A stretch of 64,000 nucleotides of DNA from Lutibacter sp. HS1-25 (GTDB lineage Bacteria; Bacteroidota; Bacteroidia; Flavobacteriales; Flavobacteriaceae), in NCBI RefSeq assembly GCF_004121075.1, contig NZ_RHLN01000017.1, positions 1-64,000 of the forward strand. Direction: 5' to 3'. Shown piece by piece: positions 8,607 to 18,084 of the stretch. The stretch's first letter is position 1. Each line of letters starts with the position of its first letter. Position numbers and translations under genes: made by a program. A model generated the notes under the pieces. That model made no database searches, was not told the DNA's origin, and saw nothing but the letters and a program-made list of their open reading frames with translations.

Positions 8607-11600
8607 ATGATTCATTTCTTTGGAAACAAAAACAGCAAAATTTATGCTGTGCAAACATCAAAAGAACTTTCGCAAGAAAATACTCAAAAACTAATTTGGC
8701 TTTTTGGTAATCAACCTAAAATTGAATCGACTACTGTTGATGCTTATTTTATTGGTCCACGTGCAGCTATGATTACTCCTTGGAGTACAAATGCTGTTGA
8801 AATTACCCAAAATATGGCCATTGAAGGCATTATTAGAATAGAAGAATTTAATGCTTCAAACGAAAAGGAAAGCTATGATCATATGCTTTTTCAAAAATAC
8901 ACTTCATTAAATCAGGATATTTTTGATATTCATATCAATCCAGTTTCAATTATAGAAATTGAAGATATTGCTGCTTATAACCAGCAAGAAGGATTGAGTT
9001 TAAATGATGAAGAAGTTAAATATTTAAATGATTTAAGTACTAAAATTGGAAGAAAATTAACCGATTCTGAAGTATTTGGTTTCTCACAAGTCAATTCTGA
9101 ACATTGTCGCCACAAAATTTTCAACGGTACATTTGTTATTGATGGTGAAGAAATGCCAACATCATTATTCAAATTAATTAGAAAAACTTCTGAAACAAAT
9201 CCAAATAGCATTGTTTCTGCTTATAAAGACAACGTTGCCTTTGTTGAAGGTCCTGTAGTAGAACAATTTGCGCCAAAATCGGCTGACAAACCAGACTTTT
9301 ATGAGAAAAAAGATTTTAAATCTGTTATTTCATTAAAAGCTGAAACACATAACTTCCCAACAACTGTAGAGCCTTTTAATGGTGCTGCAACAGGTTCTGG
9401 TGGAGAAATTAGAGATCGTTTAGCTGGTGGAAAAGGTTCTTTACCTTTAGCTGGTACTGCTGTTTATATGACTTCTTATTCTCGTTTAAACCAAGAAAGA
9501 CCTTGGGAAAATGGTATGCAAGAGCGCGAATGGTTGTACCAAACACCTATGGATATTTTGATAAAAGCATCTAATGGAGCTTCAGATTTTGGAAATAAAT
9601 TTGGACAACCATTAATTACGGGTTCTGTTTTAACTTTTGAACACAAAGAAAAAGCCAGAAATTTAGGTTACGATAAAGTAATTATGCAAGCCGGTGGAAT
9701 TGGTTACGGAAAAGCTGATCAAGCGCTAAAAGACAAACCAAATGCTGGAGATAAAATTGTTATTTTAGGTGGAGATAACTACAGAATTGGTATGGGTGGT
9801 GCTGCTGTATCGTCTGCAGATACTGGAGAATTTGCAAGTGGTATAGAACTAAATGCTGTTCAACGTTCAAATCCTGAAATGCAAAAAAGAGCAGCCAATG
9901 CCATTCGTGGTATGGTTGAAAGTGATAAAAATTCTATTGTTTCTATTCACGATCACGGAGCTGGTGGACATTTAAACTGTTTGTCGGAATTGGTTGAAGA
10001 AACTGGTGGATTGATAGATTTAGATAAATTACCTGTAGGTGACCCTACCCTTTCTGCAAAAGAAATTATTGGTAACGAATCTCAAGAACGTATGGGATTG
10101 GTTATTGGAAAAGATGATGCAGATTATTTACATAGAATTGCAGACCGCGAACGCGCTCCTTATTATGAAGTTGGAGATGTAACCAATAACAACCGTTTTA
10201 CATTTGAATCTAAAACTACTGGTGAAAAACCAATGGATTTAGAAATGACTGATATGTTTGGAAGTTCTCCAAAAACAATTATGAATGACAAATCTGTTAC
10301 TTATGATTATTCAGATTTGGAGTATTCTATTCAAAAAATTTCAAGCTATTTAGAGCAAGTTTTACAACTAGAAGCTGTTGCTTGTAAAGATTGGTTAACA
10401 AACAAAGTAGACCGTTGTGTTGGTGGAAAAGTTGCCAAACAACAATGTGCAGGCCCGTTACAACTACCTTTAAACAATGTTGGTGTTATGGCATTGGATT
10501 ACAATGGTAAAGAAGGTATTGCAACATCTATTGGTCATTCGCCAGTAGCAGCTTTAATTGATCCTGCTGCAGGAAGTAGAACTGCTATTGCAGAATCTTT
10601 ATCAAATATTGTTTGGGCGCCTATTAAAGATGGTTTAAAAGGAATTTCTTTATCTGCTAACTGGATGTGGCCTTGTAAAAACGAAGGTGAAGATACACGT
10701 TTATACGAAGCAGTAAAAAGTTGTTCAGACTTTGCTATTGAATTGGGAATCAACATTCCAACAGGAAAAGATTCGCTTTCAATGAAGCAAAAATATCCAA
10801 ATCAAGAAGTTATTGCTCCTGGAACGGTCATTATTTCAGCAGCAGGAAACTGTACTGATGTTAAAAAAGTAATTGAGCCTGTTTTACAAAAAAATGGTGG
10901 TGCTATTTATTATATCAATTTATCTCAGGACGCATTTAAATTAGGAGGTTCTTCTTTTGCACAAATCTTAAATAAAATTGGAAACAGTGCGCCTACTATT
11001 AAAGATGCAAAATTTTTCAAAAATGCTTTTAATACCATTCAAGAATTAATTGTTGATGAAAGCATTGTTGCTGGTCACGATATTGGTAGCGGTGGTTTAA
11101 TTACTACTTTATTAGAAATGTGTTTTGCTGATGTTAATTTAGGTGCTAAAATTGATTTTTCAGTTTTTGAAGAAAAAGACATTATCAAATATTTATTTTC
11201 AGAAAATATTGGAATTGTTTTCCAAGCCAAAGAAGATGCTATTGTTGAAGCTAAATTAAATGCAAACAATGTTGCGTTCTATAAACTAGGTAATGTAACC
11301 AATGAAGCTACTTTAGATTTTGGACCTTGTAAATTAGACATTGCAAAATACCGTGATATTTGGTTCGAAACTTCTTATTTGTTAGACAATAAGCAAACTG
11401 CCAATGGTTTGGCTAAAGAGCGTTTTAACAATTATAAAAATCAGCCTTTAACATATACATTCCCAAAACACTTTACGGGTAAATTACCTGTCATTTCGAG
11501 CGCAGTCGAGAAACCAAAAGCAGCTATTATTCGCGAAAAAGGATCAAATTCTGAGCGTGAAATGGCAAATGCGATGTACTTAGCTGGTTTTGACGTAAAA

Positions 11601-12257
11601 GATGTACATATGACCGATTTAATTAGTGGTCGTGAAACATTGGAAGACATTCAGTTTGTTGGTGCTGTTGGCGGATTTAGTAATTCAGATGTATTAGGTT
11701 CAGCAAAAGGATGGGCTGGTGCATTTTTATACAACGAAAAAGCAAATACAGCTTTACAAAACTTCTTCAAAAGAGAAGATACCTTATCTGTAGGTATTTG
11801 TAATGGTTGTCAGTTATTTATGGAATTAGAAGAAATTAATCCTGAACATGAAGTTCACGGAAAAATGTTACACAACAATTCTCATAAACACGAAAGCAAC
11901 TTTACTTCAGTTACTATTCAAGAAAACAACTCTGTAATGCTATCTAGCTTAGCAGGTAGTACATTAGGTGTTTGGATTTCTCATGGAGAAGGTAAATTTA
12001 ACTTGCCTATGGAAGAAAGTGCTTATCATATTGTGGCTAAATATGGTTACGAAAGTTATCCTGCAAATCCAAATGGATCAGACTATAACACAGCTATGAT
12101 GTGTTCTAAAGACGGTCGTCATTTGGTGATGATGCCACATATTGAACGTTCTATTTTTCAATGGAACTGGGCAAATTATCCTGCTGGAAGAAAAGATGAA
12201 GTTTCTCCTTGGGCAGAAGCTTTTGTAAATGCTAAAAATTGGCTAACAAAAAAATAA
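8607..12257 (+). CDS. purL: Phosphoribosylformylglycinamidine synthase (FGAM synthase)
   Basis: This 1,216-residue, single-chain PurL catalyses the ATP- and glutamine-dependent conversion of FGAR to FGAM in purine synthesis. An N-terminal PurS-like region is followed by the linker FGFSQVNSEHCRHKIF, the first AIRS half with KAETHNFPTTVEPFNGAATG, the second AIRS half with GKDSLSMKQ, and a C-terminal class I glutaminase with the nucleophile in VGICNGCQLF (near residue 1065) and PHIERSIFQWNW. The linker before the glutaminase domain carries a 24-base palindromic repeat in frame, encoding VISSAVEK (see 11490). The gene is monocistronic, with its own promoter box and a terminator at 12282. Confidence 0.98.
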   Translation: MIHFFGNKNSKIYAVQTSKELSQENTQKLIWLFGNQPKIESTTVDAYFIGPRAAMITPWSTNAVEITQNMAIEGIIRIEEFNASNEKESYDHMLFQKYTSLNQDIFDIHINPVSIIEIEDIAAYNQQEGLSLNDEEVKYLNDLSTKIGRKLTDSEVFGFSQVNSEHCRHKIFNGTFVIDGEEMPTSLFKLIRKTSETNPNSIVSAYKDNVAFVEGPVVEQFAPKSADKPDFYEKKDFKSVISLKAETHNFPTTVEPFNGAATGSGGEIRDRLAGGKGSLPLAGTAVYMTSYSRLNQERPWENGMQEREWLYQTPMDILIKASNGASDFGNKFGQPLITGSVLTFEHKEKARNLGYDKVIMQAGGIGYGKADQALKDKPNAGDKIVILGGDNYRIGMGGAAVSSADTGEFASGIELNAVQRSNPEMQKRAANAIRGMVESDKNSIVSIHDHGAGGHLNCLSELVEETGGLIDLDKLPVGDPTLSAKEIIGNESQERMGLVIGKDDADYLHRIADRERAPYYEVGDVTNNNRFTFESKTTGEKPMDLEMTDMFGSSPKTIMNDKSVTYDYSDLEYSIQKISSYLEQVLQLEAVACKDWLTNKVDRCVGGKVAKQQCAGPLQLPLNNVGVMALDYNGKEGIATSIGHSPVAALIDPAAGSRTAIAESLSNIVWAPIKDGLKGISLSANWMWPCKNEGEDTRLYEAVKSCSDFAIELGINIPTGKDSLSMKQKYPNQEVIAPGTVIISAAGNCTDVKKVIEPVLQKNGGAIYYINLSQDAFKLGGSSFAQILNKIGNSAPTIKDAKFFKNAFNTIQELIVDESIVAGHDIGSGGLITTLLEMCFADVNLGAKIDFSVFEEKDIIKYLFSENIGIVFQAKEDAIVEAKLNANNVAFYKLGNVTNEATLDFGPCKLDIAKYRDIWFETSYLLDNKQTANGLAKERFNNYKNQPLTYTFPKHFTGKLPVISSAVEKPKAAIIREKGSNSEREMANAMYLAGFDVKDVHMTDLISGRETLEDIQFVGAVGGFSNSDVLGSAKGWAGAFLYNEKANTALQNFFKREDTLSVGICNGCQLFMELEEINPEHEVHGKMLHNNSHKHESNFTSVTIQENNSVMLSSLAGSTLGVWISHGEGKFNLPMEESAYHIVAKYGYESYPANPNGSDYNTAMMCSKDGRHLVMMPHIERSIFQWNWANYPAGRKDEVSPWAEAFVNAKNWLTKK
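11490..11513. repeat. Flavobacterial palindromic repeat inserted in frame in purL
   Basis: The segment runs from GTCATTTCGAG at 11490 to AGTCGAGAAA at 11513 and is an imperfect palindrome around a GCGCAG centre. I recognise it as a short repeat common in flavobacterial genomes, normally intergenic. Its GC content and sequence stand out from the surrounding gene. It lies between the AIRS and glutaminase domains of PurL, where PurL homologues have variable linker sequence. Confidence 0.7.
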
Positions 12258-12281
12258 TATTTATTAAATAGATTTTATAAA

Positions 12282-12316
12282 AAAGGTTTTACTTTGTAGT
12301 AAAGCCTTTTTTTTTG
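12282..12316 (+). terminator. Intrinsic terminator of purL
   Basis: A 12-base-pair stem (AAAGGTTTTACT paired with AGTAAAGCCTTT through one G-U pair) with a TTGT loop and a run of nine T. It starts 25 bases after the purL stop. Confidence 0.88.
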
Positions 12317-12379
12317 TGCAATGTTATCATAAGCTAAAAAACATTTGTACAGGATTAAGGAAAGCTATACCCCATTATT

Positions 12380-15300
12380 ATGTTAAAAAAAGCAACCCTA
12401 CTCCTACTTATCATATCTTTTCATCATTTAAATGCACAAATTAAATTAACCAACAATATTGGAGAAACCCTAATAGAAACAGGAATGCCTGGTTGTGTAG
12501 AAGATGAAAGTTGGTCTAAAGTTTTTAAACTTTCAGATTTTGGTATAACAACTAGTGAACAATTTATTATTCACTCAGGACAAGTTGGAATTAGTAAATC
12601 AGATAATGCAGCCTATGTGGGGATTAATATTTTTAATATTGATTCAGATTTCCCTAATTCAAAACCTGTTCTTTTAGGTAGTGGAGGCTATATGTTATTA
12701 CCTCAAATAGATACTCCTCAAATTATTGAAATTAAACTGAGTACACCTATTGTTGTCCCTGCCAATGTTGAAAGAATTTTGGTCGAAGTTGTAAAACAAG
12801 TAGATTTTTATAATCCTAATTCAGCTGAAGTAATAATAGCTGGAACAAAAGAAGATACAGATATTTCTTGGTATAAAGGATGTAGAAAATATTATACACA
12901 TATATCAACTACAGACTTAGACATTCCTATTCCAGATGCAAATTTTTATATAAATATTACAGGAAATAAATTTAATATATCAAATGCTGGTGCCACCACT
13001 ATTTTAAGTCATAATTATTGTGATAATATAATAAAAACACAACAATACGCTTGTTCTGGAGGAGGGTTAAAGTTTGCCCGAACTTTTGTTTTGAAAGATT
13101 TTGGAGTATCAGCAAACGAAGAGTTTGTTATAGATAGAGGACAAGTTGCATTTTCAAGTGTAGGTCAGGACACTAAAATTCAATTCAATATTTATAAAAT
13201 TGATCCCAACTTCCCTAATTCTTTATCTGATGCTGATTTAATTGGAAGCAGTCAAATTGTTGATATACCATACTTTAGCACACCTGTTATACCTCGAATA
13301 TTTAATGTCGATTTTGAAACACCAGTAGTCGTTCCGGAAAATATAGAAATGATACTGGTTGAAGTATATAACCTACCTAGACCGGGTTATTCTTCTCTAG
13401 CCTTTATTGCAGGAACTGAACAAAGTAGAGGTTTGTCTTGGGTAAAATCTGAAGCTGGAGGTTGCACACCGTTTAGAGAGTATAAATCAACAGAGCAAAT
13501 GGGGAGCCCAGCAATCAATTATTATATAAAAGCCATTGGTACAAGTAGAGATGTATCCATTCCTTTTAGTATGGACATAACAAATAACTGTTCTGATTTT
13601 TTCAAAGGGTTTAGCGTTACAAATCCTTCAGAAGTAGTATCAATAAGTTGGAATTTTGGCGATCCCTTGTCTGGTGTAGAGAATTTTTCTTCAGCTTTAA
13701 ATCCAAAGCACGATTTTTCATCAAATGGAGCATATACAATATCAGCAAATATAACGAGTACTGATGGAAATGTGTATACGCTAGATGAAACAATTGATGT
13801 TTTAGAAGCTCCTTTTGCTTATCAAATAGATGATGTTTATGCCTGTGAAGATAATTTTGCTACAGGTATTTCATCTACTTTTGACACTTCAACTATACAC
13901 AACTTAATTGTTAATGGTAGAGCTAATATTCTAGTTCATTATTTTGATGGAAATGGAAAAGAATTACCAAGTCCATTGCCAAATTCAATTTCAAACACCA
14001 TCCCATTTAGTGAAATTATAACCATTCAACTTTCTTACGAAGACAGACCTTGTTGTTATTCTGAAACTTCATTCAATCTTAAAACAAATCCTTTACCAAA
14101 TCTGAGTGCAGTGCAAGATTTGGTAAATTGTGGTAATGGTACAGACGGGTATGCAACATTTAATCTCACACAATTAAAAAATGACTTACAAGTTAATAGC
14201 TCGTATTTAGATGTTAAATTTTATCACGAAGATGGTAATGAAATAACAAATCTTGATGCCGTTATGAATGTTGTTGAAAATGAAGAAGCAATTACAGTAA
14301 AAGTTCTGAACCTTGATACCAATTGTGATATAGAAACTACTTTTAAACTTATTGTATCTTCTTTACCAATTGCAAATACTTTAAATGATTTAATTGGCTG
14401 TGATGATAACAACGATGGGATTTCAGCATATTTTGATACTTCAACCATTGAAACTTCTGCGTTAGGAAATCAAACAGGAATGGAAGTTAGTTATTTTGAT
14501 AGTAAGGGAAATCAATTATCAAGCCCATTACCAAATCCGTATACAAACACCATTGCAAATAAAGAAACCATAACTGTAAGAGTTACAAATACACAAACCA
14601 GTTGTTATGCTGAGACTAACTTAAATTTAATCACTTCCACAAAACCTAAAATTAACAAACCAACAACATTATATACTTGTGATGAAGGTAACGGAATTGG
14701 AAGTTTTGATACATCAACAATAGAAAATCAATTAATAGGAAATCAAACAGGCTTACTTATTTTTTATGTTGATGAAAATGGAAATCAACTACCAAGCCCC
14801 TTACCTAGCACTTATAAAAATACAACAAGTTGGTCACAAACTATTAAGGTTAAAGTTGAAAACAAATTAAATTCATTGTGTTATTCCGAAACAAGTTTTG
14901 ACCTGATTGTAAATGAGTTACCTAAAATTAATTTGGAAAAAGAATATTTTTTATGTGATTTGGAACCTTCATTATATATTACCGAAAATTCAAATTTCGA
15001 TTCTTGGAAGTGGACTTTTGATGATGGCTCTGTAATTTCAAATTCTTTTGATGCCAATTTAATAAAGGCAGGAACATATCAACTTCAAGTCACAAAAATT
15101 AACAATGGCATTTCCTGTGAAAATTCGTTTTCATTTAAGTTGGTTCGCTCTATGTTACCAACAATTAATGAAGTGAAAATTAACGATATTTCAGACGATA
15201 ATTATATTGAAATAATTACTTCTGGCGATGGTGATTTTGAATACACAATTGATGGTGTTAATTTTCAAGACAATAACAATTTTCATCATTTATCAGGTGG

Positions 15301-15622
15301 TGTTTATAATGCTCAAGTGCGAGATAAAAACGGTTGTGGCACCGATAATAAAGAAGTTGTACTGGTTGATTATCCGAAGTTTTTAACCCCAAATAATGAT
15401 GGTTATAATGATTATTGGCATATTAAAGGAGTAAATAAATTTCCTAATGCAAAAATATTTATATTTGATAGGTTTGGCAAACAATTAAAAGAACTTACTA
15501 GTAAAGACTTAGGTTGGAATGGTCTTTACAAAGGACAACCACTTCCAAGTTCAGATTATTGGTTTACAGCCAATTTAGGAGATGGCAGAAGTTTTAAGGG
15601 ACATTTTTCATTGAAACGTTGA
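12380..15622 (+). CDS. Large T9SS type B cargo protein with duplicated N-modules, PKD domain and Cys-rich repeats
   Basis: The 1,080-residue secreted protein starts with a signal peptide (cleavage near HLNAQ). Two copies of a roughly 180-residue module follow (about 20-200 and 215-390); both contain DFG-x(8)-F-x(5)-GQV and PVVVPxNxExILVEV. A PKD-type domain (about 395-478; SWNFGDP, GAYTISANIT) comes next. Four tandem modules of 85-95 residues then share a first Cys (YACEDN, VNCGNG, IGCDDN, YTCDEG) and, in most copies, FDTSTI, GNQTG, SPLP and a late Cys. The C-terminus has FLTPNNDGYNDYW, IFIFDRFGK and SSDYWFTANL, the gliding-motility/type B sorting domain. It is exported by T9SS to the surface or medium. 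An adhesin-like role is an inference. Confidence 0.92.
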   Translation: MLKKATLLLLIISFHHLNAQIKLTNNIGETLIETGMPGCVEDESWSKVFKLSDFGITTSEQFIIHSGQVGISKSDNAAYVGINIFNIDSDFPNSKPVLLGSGGYMLLPQIDTPQIIEIKLSTPIVVPANVERILVEVVKQVDFYNPNSAEVIIAGTKEDTDISWYKGCRKYYTHISTTDLDIPIPDANFYINITGNKFNISNAGATTILSHNYCDNIIKTQQYACSGGGLKFARTFVLKDFGVSANEEFVIDRGQVAFSSVGQDTKIQFNIYKIDPNFPNSLSDADLIGSSQIVDIPYFSTPVIPRIFNVDFETPVVVPENIEMILVEVYNLPRPGYSSLAFIAGTEQSRGLSWVKSEAGGCTPFREYKSTEQMGSPAINYYIKAIGTSRDVSIPFSMDITNNCSDFFKGFSVTNPSEVVSISWNFGDPLSGVENFSSALNPKHDFSSNGAYTISANITSTDGNVYTLDETIDVLEAPFAYQIDDVYACEDNFATGISSTFDTSTIHNLIVNGRANILVHYFDGNGKELPSPLPNSISNTIPFSEIITIQLSYEDRPCCYSETSFNLKTNPLPNLSAVQDLVNCGNGTDGYATFNLTQLKNDLQVNSSYLDVKFYHEDGNEITNLDAVMNVVENEEAITVKVLNLDTNCDIETTFKLIVSSLPIANTLNDLIGCDDNNDGISAYFDTSTIETSALGNQTGMEVSYFDSKGNQLSSPLPNPYTNTIANKETITVRVTNTQTSCYAETNLNLITSTKPKINKPTTLYTCDEGNGIGSFDTSTIENQLIGNQTGLLIFYVDENGNQLPSPLPSTYKNTTSWSQTIKVKVENKLNSLCYSETSFDLIVNELPKINLEKEYFLCDLEPSLYITENSNFDSWKWTFDDGSVISNSFDANLIKAGTYQLQVTKINNGISCENSFSFKLVRSMLPTINEVKINDISDDNYIEIITSGDGDFEYTIDGVNFQDNNNFHHLSGGVYNAQVRDKNGCGTDNKEVVLVDYPKFLTPNNDGYNDYWHIKGVNKFPNAKIFIFDRFGKQLKELTSKDLGWNGLYKGQPLPSSDYWFTANLGDGRSFKGHFSLKR

Positions 15623-15716
15623 TAAATAAAATGCAAAAAACTAGAAATAACAAAAACCTTAAACAATATTTAATTAACTTAATTTCAAACAATTAACAAC
15701 TTTAAAATCCCAAAAT

Positions 15717-16451
15717 TTGAGTATTAAATACAAACTAATTGGTTCATTTTTTAAAGAACAAACAAAAAATGAATGTCATTGTGTATTATTTAAAACCAAT
15801 ACGTACTATAAAAACCTATCTGAAGATCACAAATACACATTTAGAATAAGAACCTTGATATTTTTATGGACTACAAATTTTAATTCGGAACCCGAATTTT
15901 CATTAAACAATAGCATGAAAATAATTATATCAAGTGCTTTTGTTCAAATTACATTTGGATTAAAAATAAATACACTCAACACTTTTAATAATATATTTAT
16001 AACACATAAATCTTACTCTTATAAAAATAACAAGGCTGTTTTTGATGGTGATGTAAATTTGTACACAAAAAAAGTAAATATGTCTTGGCCTGCAATTAAA
16101 AAAGGCTTTGAAATATCTGATGATGCAATTAACTTATCTATTCATGAATTTGGACATTGTTTGATTTTTGAAAATGCAGAAAAATCATACTTCTCTAAAA
16201 TATTTAACCAAAGTGATTTAGAAATTTGGAAAATACATGCCACAGAAAATTTTTATAAAATAAAATCTAAAAAAAATAAAGTTTTAAGAAATTATGCAGG
16301 TACAAACCTTATAGAGTTATTTTCAGTTGCACTTGAAGCCTTTTTTGAACAATCTGAATATTTTGAATACAACGAACCTCAATTGTATTTAAGTATGGCT
16401 AATTTGTTAAAACAAGATCCTCGTAACAAGTTAAATCCAATTTTTAAATAA
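15717..16451 (+). CDS. MtfA-like zinc peptidase (M90 family)
   Basis: The 244-residue cytoplasmic-type protein has HEFGH (residues 143-147) and the downstream glutamate motif ELFSVALEAFFE, both diagnostic of the MtfA/M90 peptidases. The N-terminal part (YYKNLSEDHKYTFRIR, SAFVQITFGL) also fits the family. In E. coli, MtfA is a gluzincin-like peptidase that binds the glucose-PTS repressor Mlc; that partner need not exist here. No ATG exists before residue 67 and a stop lies just upstream, so the TTG at 15717 is the only start that keeps the whole domain. It is 94 bases after the T9SS cargo gene and may be read with it. Family call good; physiological role unknown. Confidence 0.82.
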   Translation: MSIKYKLIGSFFKEQTKNECHCVLFKTNTYYKNLSEDHKYTFRIRTLIFLWTTNFNSEPEFSLNNSMKIIISSAFVQITFGLKINTLNTFNNIFITHKSYSYKNNKAVFDGDVNLYTKKVNMSWPAIKKGFEISDDAINLSIHEFGHCLIFENAEKSYFSKIFNQSDLEIWKIHATENFYKIKSKKNKVLRNYAGTNLIELFSVALEAFFEQSEYFEYNEPQLYLSMANLLKQDPRNKLNPIFK

Positions 16452-16472
16452 AAACTATCATCAAAAAAAAAT

Positions 16473-16507
16473 AGTCTGATAAAAAAACTAAATTCTTTTA
16501 TCAGACT
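16473..16507 (-). terminator. Intrinsic terminator of the OB-fold lipoprotein gene
   Basis: A perfect 12-base-pair stem (AGTCTGATAAAA at 16473-16484 with TTTTATCAGACT at 16496-16507). On the minus strand it is followed by A and a run of nine T; the plus side lacks a T tract. It therefore serves the minus-strand gene ending at 16570, although it sits between convergent genes. Confidence 0.8.
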
Positions 16508-16569
16508 AAAAATATATGATAAGCAAATGCAATTAACTTATCGTTAGTAAATTATAATTAGCACTTAAC

Positions 16570-17301
16570 TTACTCTACAATCTCCCCATCTTCTAATAAT
16601 AAAGGATACACATAACCTGCACCAAAATCTTTATCTAAAGTTACCTTTGCTTTAAATGTTACAACATCACCAACTTTTACAGTACTTTTAGTTGTAATTG
16701 TCAAATCATTTTTTCCTTCAAAATTGCTTCCATCAACAATATGAACCCAATTTTTATCTAAAATACCATTGTTAACTTTTACCACTTCTCCTTTTACAAT
16801 TACTACTTTTGTTGAAAATGAAGCTGGATTTGCATACAATTCTCCTACAGAAACACCTCCATTGGCTTTTTCAATTTTGATATCAGTTACATTTGGTTCA
16901 TTAGCTGTATGATTATCGCCATCTGTATGTACGTGTTCTTTTGGTTTAGCCAATGTTGATTCTGAAGTACTTATTCCTTCAGCAAAAGTAATAAAATCGA
17001 AAGTTTTATCTAATTCTTTGCTTGTAAAATCTTTCATAAGCATTCCACCGGCATAATAATAAGTAGCTCCTTTTTCAACCTTTGTTGCAGGAATTGCCAT
17101 CCAATAATTTTCATTTTCTTCACTTACATTTATATAGGTATAACCTGCTGCATCCATAAATTCATTAACCACAATTTTATGAGTCGCATTTTCAGAAACT
17201 ACAGGCGCTGTATCCATTTTAGAATACCCTTGCTTGTCTTTACAACCAAAAAATACAAATACACTTGCTACTACTACTAAAAATTTTATTTTATTTCTCA
17301 T
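16570..17301 (-). CDS. OB-fold lipoprotein
   Basis: The 243-residue protein has a lipoprotein signal with lipobox FFGC (Cys20). The first half has AGYTYINVSEENENYWMAIP, a small beta-barrel strand pattern. The second half (about 150-243) has SFSTKVVIVKGEVVKVN, KNWVHIVDGS, VGDVVTFKAKVTLDKDFGAG and YPLLLEDGEI, the layout of an OB-fold like those in NrfJ/YgiW-type periplasmic proteins. A His-rich linker (EHVHTDGDNH, about 120-130) lies between them and could bind metal. Predicted location is the periplasmic face of a membrane. Monocistronic; partner and ligand unknown. Confidence 0.8.
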   Translation of the reverse strand: MRNKIKFLVVVASVFVFFGCKDKQGYSKMDTAPVVSENATHKIVVNEFMDAAGYTYINVSEENENYWMAIPATKVEKGATYYYAGGMLMKDFTSKELDKTFDFITFAEGISTSESTLAKPKEHVHTDGDNHTANEPNVTDIKIEKANGGVSVGELYANPASFSTKVVIVKGEVVKVNNGILDKNWVHIVDGSNFEGKNDLTITTKSTVKVGDVVTFKAKVTLDKDFGAGYVYPLLLEDGEIVE

Positions 17302-17361
17302 TATATTAAATTTGTTTGATGTAAAAATAGGAATAAACTACTACATATCAACTGATAATAA

Positions 17362-18027
17362 TCACCAATTTATACTTGCTAAATTTTTACTTTTCAGGTA
17401 TTCATTTACTTTACTAAAATGCTTATTACCAAACCAATAACCTCTATTTGCACTTAAAGGTGAAGGATGACCACTTTCTAACAAGCAATGTTTGGCTTTG
17501 TTTATTTTTGCGCCCTTTTTTTTAGCAAAACCACCCCACAACAAAAACACTACATTTTCTTTTTTTTCTGAAATTATTGAAATCACTGCATCGGTAAATT
17601 GCTCCCACCCCATTTTTTGATGCGAACCAGCCTCGTGAGCTTTTACCGTAAGGGTCGCATTTAACAACAATACGCCTTGTTTAGCCCAACGTTCTAAATT
17701 TCCACTCTCAGGAATTTCAATATTTAGATCTGTTTTAATTTCTTTAAAAATATTGATTAACGAAGGTGGATGCGCAATGCCATCATTTACCGAAAAACAC
17801 AAACCATGTGCCTGCCCTTCTCCATGATATGGATCTTGACCAATAATAACTACTTTTAAATCGTTAAACTTGCATAAATTAAAGGCTTCAAATATTTGAT
17901 TTGCATCCGGATAACAAATATGCTTACTATATTCATCCTTTACAAAACTGGTAAGTTCCTTAAAATAAGGCTTTTCAAACTCACTTTTCAACAAATCTTG
18001 CCAACTTTCATCAATTTGTACATTCAT
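17362..18027 (-). CDS. ung: Uracil-DNA glycosylase, family 1
   Basis: The 221-residue enzyme removes uracil from DNA in base excision repair. The catalytic water-activating loop VVIIGQDPYHGEGQAHG, the uracil-binding stretch VLLLNATLTV, and the C-terminal DNA-intercalation/His motif HPSPLSANRGYW are intact. Length is normal for the family. ATG start at 18027. The gene diverges from mutS2 at 18085, leaving only 57 bases in which both promoter boxes overlap. Confidence 0.98.
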   Translation of the reverse strand: MNVQIDESWQDLLKSEFEKPYFKELTSFVKDEYSKHICYPDANQIFEAFNLCKFNDLKVVIIGQDPYHGEGQAHGLCFSVNDGIAHPPSLINIFKEIKTDLNIEIPESGNLERWAKQGVLLLNATLTVKAHEAGSHQKMGWEQFTDAVISIISEKKENVVFLLWGGFAKKKGAKINKAKHCLLESGHPSPLSANRGYWFGNKHFSKVNEYLKSKNLASINW

Positions 18028-18050
18028 TATAGGTATTCGTCTTAAATTTA

Positions 18051-18058
18051 TACTTTTG
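18051..18058 (+). promoter_or_regulatory. -7 box of mutS2 (TACTTTTG)
   Basis: TACTTTTG matches TAnnTTTG and lies 26 bases before the ATG at 18085. No -33 TTG at the expected distance is seen. It lies 9 bases from the opposite-strand box at 18068. Confidence 0.5.
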
Positions 18059-18067
18059 TCTAACTTT

Positions 18068-18075
18068 CAAAAATA
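18068..18075 (-). promoter_or_regulatory. -7 box of ung (TATTTTTG on the minus strand)
   Basis: CAAAAATA on the plus strand reads TATTTTTG on the minus strand, 40 bases upstream of the ung ATG. The two divergent promoters therefore overlap, so polymerase binding at one should interfere with the other. Confidence 0.45.
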
Positions 18076-18084
18076 GCATTTTTT

